From assembly GCA_023423775.1 (NCBI GenBank), contig JAFAEZ010000151.1:1-8718 (forward strand): a stretch of 8,718 nucleotides of DNA, written 5' to 3'. Of this stretch, positions 1 through 4,664 are shown one piece after another. Below the pieces are notes generated by a model, which worked only from the letters and a program-made list of their open reading frames with translations, did no database searches and had not been told where the DNA came from. Made by a program: the position numbers and the translations under genes. The DNA is from Pseudomonadota bacterium (GTDB lineage: Bacteria > Pseudomonadota > Alphaproteobacteria > Sphingomonadales > Sphingomonadaceae). Every line of letters starts with the position of its first letter. Position 1 is the first letter of the stretch.

Positions 1-83
1 GGCAGCAGGCCGGCGACGCCGAGGCCGGCTGCGCCGAGCGCGCCGGCGCGGAGCAGCGTGCGCCGCTCGATCAATGGATTCAT
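1..83 (-). CDS. Tat-exported protein, N-terminus only; probably CopA/PcoA-type multicopper oxidase
   Basis: Only the first 27 codons are present; the gene runs off the left edge. The start is the ATG at 83-81, with GAGG about 8 nt upstream on the minus strand. The peptide opens MNPLIERRTLLRAGALGAAG and continues as an Ala/Gly/Leu stretch. This is a twin-arginine signal: RR at residues 7-8 followed by a hydrophobic core. Tat export suits a protein that folds or binds its cofactor in the cytoplasm. As the last visible gene of a copper operon (P-type ATPase, CueR, two small secreted proteins), the best guess is the copper-resistance multicopper oxidase, which oxidises Cu(I) or sequesters copper in the periplasm. 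The catalytic domains are outside the window, so the family call rests on signal plus neighbours. Another Tat-exported redox protein is possible. Confidence 0.6.
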   Translation of the reverse strand, partial: MNPLIERRTLLRAGALGAAGLGVAGLL

Positions 84-122
84 CGTCAGATCCTCAGGCG
101 CGTCGGACGCGCAGGACAATGT

Positions 123-146
123 GGGAGGCGACCGCGGCCGCCTCCC
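123..146 (-). other. Stem-loop between two copper-operon genes
   Basis: GGGAGGCG at 123-130 pairs perfectly with CGCCTCCC at 139-146 around an 8-nt loop that contains CCGCGG. It lies between the stop of the His/Cys-rich gene (161) and the start of the Tat-signal gene (83). No T-run follows on the minus strand, so it is not a classical intrinsic terminator. It may act as an mRNA-stabilising or partially terminating hairpin that sets the ratio of the flanking proteins; that role is inference. Confidence 0.4.
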
Positions 147-160
147 GATTATCGACGAGC

Positions 161-412
161 TTAATGCTTGCCGTGGCCCGCGTGAGCGTCGCCTTCGCCG
201 GCCTTCTTCTCGCAGCAGTCCATCTTCTTGCCGTCGGCCTTCATCTTCTCGCAGCAGGGCTTGTCCTTGCAGCAATCCTGCTTGTGACCTTCGTGGCCCT
301 GCTGGTGCTGGCCGTGATGGCCGGCATGGGCGTCGGCCGGTGCGGCCGGGGCCGTCTGGGCGAAAGCGGGCGCAGCGAAGGTCAGCGCTAGCGCAGTCAG
401 AATGGTCTTCAT
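161..412 (-). CDS. Small exported His/Cys-rich protein, probable periplasmic copper binder
   Basis: An 83-residue protein. The start chosen is the ATG at 412-410, preceded by GGAG at 425-422 with 9 nt spacing; it begins a good Sec signal (MKTILTALALTFAAPAFAQ, likely cleavage after AFA or AFAQ). An in-frame upstream start at 559 would add a non-signal-like Arg-rich extension and run back into the preceding gene. The mature part of about 64 residues is His-rich at both ends (HAGHHGQH near 29-36, HAGHGKH at the C-terminus) and has three vicinal Cys pairs: CC at 47-48, 53-54 and 66-67, among many Lys. This composition suggests metal chelation in the periplasm. It sits 31 nt after the preceding copper-operon gene and upstream of the Tat-exported protein, so co-transcription is likely. 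I do not recognise a named family; copper sequestration is inferred from composition and context. Confidence 0.8.
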   Translation of the reverse strand: MKTILTALALTFAAPAFAQTAPAAPADAHAGHHGQHQQGHEGHKQDCCKDKPCCEKMKADGKKMDCCEKKAGEGDAHAGHGKH

Positions 413-443
413 GTCAAAATACTCCAGAGAAAGAATGTGTCGT

Positions 444-776
444 TCAGATCTCTGGATGGATTCGGGGAGGCGGCGTCTCACTTTCCGGATGGACGCCGGC
501 GAGCGCATCGGCCCGGGACGACAAGGCAGCGATCGGCTGCAGCATTCCCGCGGCGGCAATATAGGGCGCGGCGGCGGGAAGCGCGGTGCAGGCGATCGCG
601 CAGGCGATGTCCATGCCGGGCATGTTTTTGTCCGATGGCTTCGTCTCGCCCATGTCGGCGCAATGATCGCTCGCCATCTCCGTGCTCGGCATGGCCGCGT
701 GTGCCGTGCCGGCCATCACGACCGGCGACACGAGCAGGGCCAAAGCAACCCACAATGCGGAGATCAGGCGGAGCAT
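444..776 (-). CDS. Small secreted Met/Cys-containing protein of the copper operon, function unknown
   Basis: A 110-residue protein from the ATG at 776-774. It opens with a convincing Sec signal (residues 1-27, hydrophobic core LISALWVALALLVSPVV, ending AGTAHA). The mature region has a possible metal-binding cluster, DHCADMGE (37-44) then NMPGMDIACAIACTA (51-65), with His38, Cys39, Met42, Met52, Met55, Cys59 and Cys63, then a Pro/Ala-rich tail. The RBS before this ATG is weak. An alternative start at 833 (ATGGCTGA, overlapping the cueR stop) would allow translational coupling but puts about 19 extra residues before the signal core. The gene follows cueR by 49 nt and precedes the His/Cys-rich gene by 31 nt. 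Similar small unnamed proteins occur in sphingomonad copper clusters as far as I recall. A periplasmic copper-binding role is inferred, not shown. Confidence 0.72.
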   Translation of the reverse strand: MLRLISALWVALALLVSPVVMAGTAHAAMPSTEMASDHCADMGETKPSDKNMPGMDIACAIACTALPAAAPYIAAAGMLQPIAALSSRADALAGVHPESETPPPRIHPEI

Positions 777-825
777 GTGGAGGCCATCATAATGGCCGGC
801 GCTCTGCGGTGCAACGGAGCCCGCC

Positions 826-1230
826 TCAGCCATGGGCCGGCCCGGCGCCGGCGAGGTCGTCGAGGATCGGGCAATCGGGCCGCGCGTCGCCATGGCAGTG
901 GCGGGCGAGGTCCTCGAGCGCCCGGCGCATGGCGCGGATCTCTAGCTCCTTGCGCTTCAGCTCCTCGGCTCGCGCCTCGGCGAGTGCCTTGACGTCGCCG
1001 CTGGCGCGGCTGCGGTCGCCCCACAAGGCCAGCAACTGGCCGATCTCCTCGATGGGGAAGCCGAGATCACGCGCGCGGCGGATGAAGCGCAGAGTGTGGA
1101 CGTCGCGGTCGTCATAGTCGCGATAGCCGGATTCGCGCCGCTGCGCCTTCGGGATCAGGCCGATCGCCTCGTAATGGCGGATCATGCGCTGGCTGACGCC
1201 GGATTGCGCGGAAGCCTGGCCGATATTCAT
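826..1230 (-). CDS. cueR: Cu(I)-responsive MerR-family transcriptional activator CueR
   Basis: A 134-residue MerR-family regulator with an N-terminal winged helix-turn-helix (MNIGQASAQSGVSQRMIRHY, then SGYRDYDDRDVHTLRFIRRA), a dimerisation helix at about 80-110 and a C-terminal metal-binding loop. The diagnostic residues match the E. coli CueR positions exactly: Ser77, which in this family marks sensors of monovalent ions, and Cys112 and Cys120 in CHGDARPDC, the two Cu(I) ligands. CueR binds a dyad in an over-long promoter spacer and, with Cu(I), untwists the DNA to activate transcription. The ATG overlaps the copA stop by 4 nt (ATGA, 1227-1230) and has AGGAG at 1243-1239 inside copA, so it is co-transcribed and translationally coupled. 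It probably activates its own operon from the promoter at 3704-3736. Confidence 0.93.
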   Translation of the reverse strand: MNIGQASAQSGVSQRMIRHYEAIGLIPKAQRRESGYRDYDDRDVHTLRFIRRARDLGFPIEEIGQLLALWGDRSRASGDVKALAEARAEELKRKELEIRAMRRALEDLARHCHGDARPDCPILDDLAGAGPAHG

Positions 1231-3677
1231 GCGACTTTCTCCTGCGACTGCGGGCGCCAGCGGCGCAGGGTGAGCGCGTTGGCAACGACGCTGACGCTCG
1301 ACAGCGCCATCGCCGCGCCCGCGACGACGGGACTGAGATAGCCCAGCGCCGCGAGCGGCAGTCCTACGACATTGTAGACGAACGCCCAGAACAGGCCCTG
1401 CCGGATCTTGGAATAGGTGCGGCCCGAAATCGCCATGGCGTCGGACACGAGCCGCGGGTCGCCGCGCATCAGCGTGATGTCGGCGCTATGCATGGCGACG
1501 TCGGTGCCGGTCGACATGGCGATGCCGACATCGGCGGCGGCCAGCGCCGGTGCGTCGTTGACCCCGTCGCCGACCATCGCGACGATGCGACCCTCGGCCT
1601 TCAGCGCCGCGATCTGGGCGACCTTGTCCTCGGGCAGCAGCTCGGCGAACACCTGGTCGATGCCGAGCCGTGCCGCGACCGCGGAGGCCGCGCCGGCATT
1701 GTCGCCGCTCAGCATCGCGGTGTAAATGCCGCGTCGGTGGAGCGTCGCGATCGCGGCGGCAGCGGCCGGCTTGGGCTCGTCGCCGAATGCGAGCAGCCCA
1801 ATCAGCCGCTTGCCCGGCGCGACCTCGGCCAGCCAGGACACGGTGCGGCCCTCCCCTGCCGCACGCTCCGCAGCCTCCGCCAGCTCGGCGCGGGCGATCC
1901 CCTCCTCGTCGATCAGCCTAGTGCTGCCGAGGATGAGCCGCTTGCCGCCGACGGTGGCGGCAAGACCACGTCCCGGCAGCGCCTGGAGGTCGGCCGGGGG
2001 CGGCGGCGCCATGCCGCGCTCGGCCGCCCGGGCCAGCACGGCACGCGCCAGCGGATGCTCGCTGCCCGTCTGCAGCGACGCGGCGAGCGACAGCAACTGG
2101 GTCTCGTCCACCCCGTCGGCCGGCACCGCCGCGACCAGCACCGGCTTGCCTTCGGTGAGCGTGCCGGTCTTGTCGAACACCACGGTGTCGACGCGGTGGG
2201 CGGTCTCCAGCGCCTCGACATCCTTGATCAGCACTCCGGCTCTAGCCGCGACGCCGGTGCCGGCCATGATCGCCGTCGGCGTGGCGAGGCCGAGCGCGCA
2301 CGGACAGGCGATGACCAGCACGGCGACGGCGTTGAGCAAGGCGGTCTCGAGGCCGGCGCCGGTCACCAGCCAGCCCGCGAGCGTGACGAGGGCGATGCCG
2401 ATCACGACCGGGACGAACACGGCGCTCACCTTGTCGACGAGCCGTTGGATCGGCGCCTTGGCGCCCTGCGCGCTTTCGACCAGCCGGACGATGCGGGCGA
2501 GGGCCGTCTCGGCGCCGACCGCGGTGGTGCGGACGAGGACGAGCCCTTCGCCGTTGATCGCGCCGCCGGTCACCCTGTCGCCCGCCGCCTTGGCAACGGG
2601 CAGGCTCTCGCCGGTCAGCATCGATTCGTCGGCGCTGGTCGTGCCCTCCAAGATCACGCCGTCGACGGCGATGCGCTCGCCCGGGCGGATGCGGACGAGA
2701 TCGCCGACGCGCACCGATTCGAGCGCGACCTCGGATTCCGAACCGTCGGCGCGCACGAGCCGCGCCCGGTCCGGACGGAGCGCGGCCAAGGCGCGGATCG
2801 CGGCACCGGTCTGGCGCTTGGCCCGGCCCTCGAGCCACTTGCCGAGCAGCACCAGGGTGATCACCACCGCCGACGCTTCGAAATAATAATGGCCGTCCAT
2901 GCCGGCCCGGTGGGCGAGCAACTGGTAGAGGCTGAGGCCGAACGCGGCGGAAGTGCCTAGCGCGACGAGCAGGTCCATATTGCCGGTCCGCGCGCGCAGG
3001 GCGCTCCAGGCACCGCGATAGAAGCGGGCGCCGAGCCAGAATTGCACCGGGGTCGCGAGCAGGAGCTGCACCCAGCCGGGGACCGAGATCGCAATGCCGA
3101 AGGGCGCGAGCAGCATCGGCAGCACCAAAGGCAGGGACAAGGCGGCGGCGATCAGGACGTGGTTCTTCTCGCGTGCAGCGGCCGCCTCGCGACGGGCTTC
3201 ACGGGCCTCGCCTTTCGGATCGGCCGCGTCTGCCGCAAGCGCTGCCGAATAGCCGGCCTTCTCGACGGCGGCGATCAGGGGCTCGACCGCCGCGGAGATG
3301 CTCTCGACATGCGCCCTTTCGGTGGCGAGGTTCACGTCCGCTTTGGTCACGCCCGGGACGGCGCGCAGCGCCTTTTCGACGCGGCCGGCGCAGGAGGCAC
3401 AGGTCATTCCGGAGAGTGCGAGGGTGAATGCGTGTCCGACCGGACGGTAGCCGGCCTTGGCGATCGCCTCTGTGACGCCCGCGGCGTCGCCGCCGCCCGG
3501 CGCGAAGCGGACGTCCGCTTGCTCGGCGGCGAGATTGACGGCGACTTCGGCAACGCCCGGCACCTCGCCGATCGCGCGCTCGACCCGGCCGACGCAGGAC
3601 GCGCAGCTCATGCCCTCGATGCCGACCGCAAGCGTGTCGCCGCTCGCCGGTCTGCCGGTCGTCTGCACCGCATCCAT
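1227..3677 (-). CDS. copA: Cu(I)-exporting P1B-1-type ATPase CopA
   Basis: An 816-residue inner-membrane heavy-metal ATPase that pumps cytoplasmic Cu(I) outward using ATP. Domains in order: two HMA metal-binding domains with GMSCASC (Cys25/Cys28) and GMTCASC (Cys93/Cys96); transmembrane helices from about 173; the actuator with TGE at 355-357; the transport-site CPC at 458-460; the phosphorylation motif DKTGT at 502-506 (Asp502); the nucleotide-domain HP dipeptide at 541-542; the hinge GDGVND at 703-708; and C-terminal helices with Tyr768-Asn769 and Met790/Ser793/Ser794. The CPC, YN and M-SS set is the signature of Cu(I) exporters, as opposed to Zn/Cd pumps. The start at 3677 is chosen because AAGGAG (3690-3685) lies 7 nt upstream; an in-frame ATG at 3704 falls inside the predicted promoter. 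First gene of the operon; its stop overlaps cueR. This is the ATPase, not the multicopper oxidase also called CopA in some species. Confidence 0.96.
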   Translation of the reverse strand: MDAVQTTGRPASGDTLAVGIEGMSCASCVGRVERAIGEVPGVAEVAVNLAAEQADVRFAPGGGDAAGVTEAIAKAGYRPVGHAFTLALSGMTCASCAGRVEKALRAVPGVTKADVNLATERAHVESISAAVEPLIAAVEKAGYSAALAADAADPKGEAREARREAAAAREKNHVLIAAALSLPLVLPMLLAPFGIAISVPGWVQLLLATPVQFWLGARFYRGAWSALRARTGNMDLLVALGTSAAFGLSLYQLLAHRAGMDGHYYFEASAVVITLVLLGKWLEGRAKRQTGAAIRALAALRPDRARLVRADGSESEVALESVRVGDLVRIRPGERIAVDGVILEGTTSADESMLTGESLPVAKAAGDRVTGGAINGEGLVLVRTTAVGAETALARIVRLVESAQGAKAPIQRLVDKVSAVFVPVVIGIALVTLAGWLVTGAGLETALLNAVAVLVIACPCALGLATPTAIMAGTGVAARAGVLIKDVEALETAHRVDTVVFDKTGTLTEGKPVLVAAVPADGVDETQLLSLAASLQTGSEHPLARAVLARAAERGMAPPPPADLQALPGRGLAATVGGKRLILGSTRLIDEEGIARAELAEAAERAAGEGRTVSWLAEVAPGKRLIGLLAFGDEPKPAAAAAIATLHRRGIYTAMLSGDNAGAASAVAARLGIDQVFAELLPEDKVAQIAALKAEGRIVAMVGDGVNDAPALAAADVGIAMSTGTDVAMHSADITLMRGDPRLVSDAMAISGRTYSKIRQGLFWAFVYNVVGLPLAALGYLSPVVAGAAMALSSVSVVANALTLRRWRPQSQEKVA

Positions 3678-3684
3678 CGTCCGT

Positions 3685-3690
3685 CTCCTT
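3685..3690 (-). promoter_or_regulatory. Ribosome binding site of copA
   Basis: AAGGAG on the minus strand, 7 nt before the ATG at 3677. It decides the start against the longer frame opening at 3704. Confidence 0.85.
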
Positions 3691-3703
3691 ATCCGAGTCG
3701 GCA

Positions 3704-3736
3704 CCTATATGGTGCTTGACACAATGTCAGGGTCAA
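3704..3736 (-). promoter_or_regulatory. CueR-type promoter/operator of the copper operon
   Basis: On the minus strand, TTGACC (3736-3731) is a good -35. The -10 is CATATA (3711-3706, spacer 19) or the overlapping ATATAG (spacer 20). Spacers of 19-20 bp are the hallmark of MerR/CueR-activated promoters. The spacer contains the dyad TGACA-TTG-TGTCA (3729-3717), extended by a further G/C pair after one mismatch. Transcription would begin about 20 nt before the copA ATG. That CueR from this operon binds here is inferred from position and architecture; the half-sites differ from the E. coli ACCTTCC/GGAAGGT sequence. Confidence 0.75.
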
Positions 3737-3751
3737 GGCGGGCGGGAGGAT

Positions 3752-3800
3752 GTAAAGGACACTTGACGTAAAGGTAGCTTTCCAGTAAAGCTCCCTTTAC
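3752..3800. promoter_or_regulatory. Triple tandem dyad operator, GTAAAG-N4-CTTTAC
   Basis: Three 16-bp units stand almost end to end. Unit 1 is GTAAAG-gaca-CTTGAC (3752-3767), unit 2 is GTAAAG-gtag-CTTTCC (3768-3783), and unit 3 is GTAAAG-ctcc-CTTTAC (3785-3800, a perfect dyad). All left half-sites are identical, and half-sites within a unit are 10 bp apart, one helical turn, as expected for a dimeric helix-turn-helix protein. The promoter of the plus-strand pair is embedded in the array. The likely ligand is the XRE-family protein encoded at 4220-4429, acting as autorepressor; this is inference. Confidence 0.72.
3763..3791 (+). promoter_or_regulatory. Predicted promoter of the membrane-protein/XRE pair
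   Basis: TTGACG (3763-3768) and TAAAGC (3786-3791) are separated by 17 bp. The -35 spans the junction of dyad units 1 and 2; the weak -10 lies in unit 3. Start of transcription would be near 3798, about 20 nt before the GTG at 3819. A protein bound to the dyads would cover both hexamers. Confidence 0.5.
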
Positions 3801-3818
3801 ACGACGAAGGGGGTTCAT

Positions 3819-4223
3819 GTGAGACACGGAATTGCACTGAGGCGCTACAACCGGGCGGCGATCGTCCTCTGCCTCGCTTATGTCGCGCTGCTGTTTGCGG
3901 CGGAGATTGCGATCGGGAAATCGGGCCTGTCCGGACCGGCGGCCTATGGCGTCGCGATCCTGCCCGCGCTGCCGATCATCGGCCTGTTCGGCGCGATCGG
4001 CCGCTATCTGATCGAGGAGAGCGACGAATATGTCCGCCTGTTGACGGTGCGCCAGACATTGGTGGCTTCGGCTCTGGCGCTGAGCGTGGCCACCGGCTGG
4101 GGCTTTCTGGAAAGCTTCGACCTTGCGCCGCATTTCGACGCTTACTGGATCGCGGTGATCTGGTTCGCGGGCCTCGGCGTCGGAGCCTGCGTCAACAAAC
4201 TGCTCTGCAGGCGCGGGCTGTGA
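3819..4223 (+). CDS. Four-helix inner-membrane protein paired with an XRE regulator
   Basis: A 134-residue protein with four predicted membrane segments at about 13-32, 41-63, 79-99 and 108-127. A conserved-looking hydrophilic loop lies between helices 2 and 3 (GRYLIEESDEYVRLLTVRQT, 61-80), with an acidic EESDEY patch. The start is GTG at 3819, with AAGGGGG (3807-3813) 5 nt upstream; the overlapping ATG at 3817 is followed immediately by TGA. The stop overlaps the GTG start of the XRE gene by 4 nt. Small membrane proteins of this type beside a short XRE regulator recur in proteobacteria in my experience, without an assigned function. No enzyme motif is visible. It could sense the membrane and modulate the regulator, or simply be its main target; neither is shown. 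Confidence 0.85.
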   Translation: MRHGIALRRYNRAAIVLCLAYVALLFAAEIAIGKSGLSGPAAYGVAILPALPIIGLFGAIGRYLIEESDEYVRLLTVRQTLVASALALSVATGWGFLESFDLAPHFDAYWIAVIWFAGLGVGACVNKLLCRRGL

Positions 4224-4429
4224 AGAATCGGCTGAAGGACCTGCGCGCCGAGCGCGGATGGAGCCAGCAGGATCTCGGCGAGCGGCTCGCAATCTCGCGG
4301 CAGAGCGTCAACGCGATCGAGAATGGCCGCTACGACCCGTCGCTGCCGCTCGCCTTTCGCATCGCCGACCTGTTCGCGCTCAGAATCGAAGACGTGTTCG
4401 AGCGCCCGTCCGGCGAGCCCGACGCCTGA
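4220..4429 (+). CDS. Small XRE-family helix-turn-helix transcriptional regulator
   Basis: A 69-residue single-domain Cro/CI-type DNA-binding protein, MKNRLKDLRAERGWSQQDLG at the N-terminus. The HTH spans about residues 14-34 (SQQDLGERLAISRQSVNAIE) and is followed by the typical ENGRYDPSLPLAFRIADLF helices (34-52) and a short tail. The length and the ENGRYDPSLPLAF motif match the compact regulators often labelled YozG-like. Translation starts at the GTG overlapping the previous stop (GTGA, 4220-4223), so it is coupled to the membrane protein. It probably represses its own operon through the GTAAAG-N4-CTTTAC dyads at 3752-3800. No effector domain is present, so any signal must come by a partner, possibly the membrane protein. 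Confidence 0.92.
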   Translation: MKNRLKDLRAERGWSQQDLGERLAISRQSVNAIENGRYDPSLPLAFRIADLFALRIEDVFERPSGEPDA

Positions 4430-4433
4430 GCCC

Positions 4434-4580
4434 TCAGCCCCGCCGTTTCGCCGAGAAATAGCCGTAGCCGGCGCCGACAACGGCGCCGACCAGCGGCCCC
4501 ACGAACGGGACGGGAATGGCGATCACGGCACCGACGGCCGCGGCAATGGCGGTGCGCTTGGCAACGGGGTCCTCGAACAT
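4434..4580 (-). CDS. 48-residue glycine/alanine-rich membrane peptide
   Basis: A short protein starting at the ATG at 4580-4578 behind a near-perfect AGGAGGT (4594-4588), 7 nt spacing. MFEDPVAKRT is followed by a hydrophobic Ala/Val/Gly segment (11-38) and a basic end, YFSAKRRG. The middle IPVPFVGP (22-29) breaks the segment, so a helical hairpin of two short helices is possible, like other glycine-zipper peptides. The strong RBS and AT-rich promoter suggest real and possibly abundant expression. It is convergent with the XRE gene, leaving only 4 nt between stop codons. The function is unknown; a stress-related membrane peptide or a hydrophobic toxin-like peptide cannot be told apart from sequence. 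Confidence 0.8.
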   Translation of the reverse strand: MFEDPVAKRTAIAAAVGAVIAIPVPFVGPLVGAVVGAGYGYFSAKRRG

Positions 4581-4587
4581 GGCTTCT

Positions 4588-4594
4588 ACCTCCT
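4588..4594 (-). promoter_or_regulatory. Strong ribosome binding site of the 48-residue peptide
   Basis: AGGAGGT on the minus strand, 7 nt before the ATG at 4580. It supports this short gene as real and fixes its start. Confidence 0.85.
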
Positions 4595-4603
4595 GATGAG
4601 AGT

Positions 4604-4621
4604 GTATTATAGATATAATAC
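4604..4621. promoter_or_regulatory. 18-bp AT-rich palindrome overlapping the -10 of the 48-residue gene
   Basis: GTATTATAGATATAATAC has perfect 8-bp arms (4604-4611 and 4614-4621) around a GA centre. On the minus strand it supplies a perfect TATAAT (4611-4606) placed to start transcription near 4599, before the RBS. No good -35 is visible 16-18 bp upstream (AATGGC/CAATGG). The symmetry and overlap with the -10 suggest an operator for a dimeric regulator. The regulator is not identifiable from this window. Confidence 0.65.
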
Positions 4622-4635
4622 AGAAGATGCCATTG

Positions 4636-4664
4636 AAAAGGGAGGTGGGTGCTACCCGCCCCCC
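4636..4664 (-). terminator. Intrinsic terminator overlapping the stop of the GNAT/nitrilase gene
   Basis: On the minus strand, GGGGGGCGGGT (4664-4654) pairs with ACCCACCTCCC (4650-4640), with one G-T wobble and one mismatch, around a 3-nt loop, followed by TTTT (4639-4636). The stop codon TAG (4654-4652) lies at the stem/loop boundary. It should end the upstream transcript just before the promoter of the 48-residue gene. The T-run is short, so termination may be partial. Confidence 0.65.

Noticed and set aside
58..992. Several overlapping plus-strand frames across the copper-operon end
   Set aside because: Antisense to genes with signal peptides and correctly placed start sites; products are Arg/Ser/Ala-rich noise.
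1488..2960. Plus-strand open frame of 490 codons
   Set aside because: Antisense to copA, whose motifs are intact; the product is Arg/Gly/Asp-rich without any domain, as expected of a shadow frame in GC-rich DNA.
3752..3800. Repeats considered as a CRISPR or transposon end
   Set aside because: Units are 16 bp with no spacers, no cas genes or transposase, and they coincide with promoter elements.
3819..4429. Membrane protein/XRE pair as a toxin-antitoxin system
   Set aside because: The first protein has four helices and a large conserved loop unlike known toxins, and nothing shows toxicity; left as a regulator pair.
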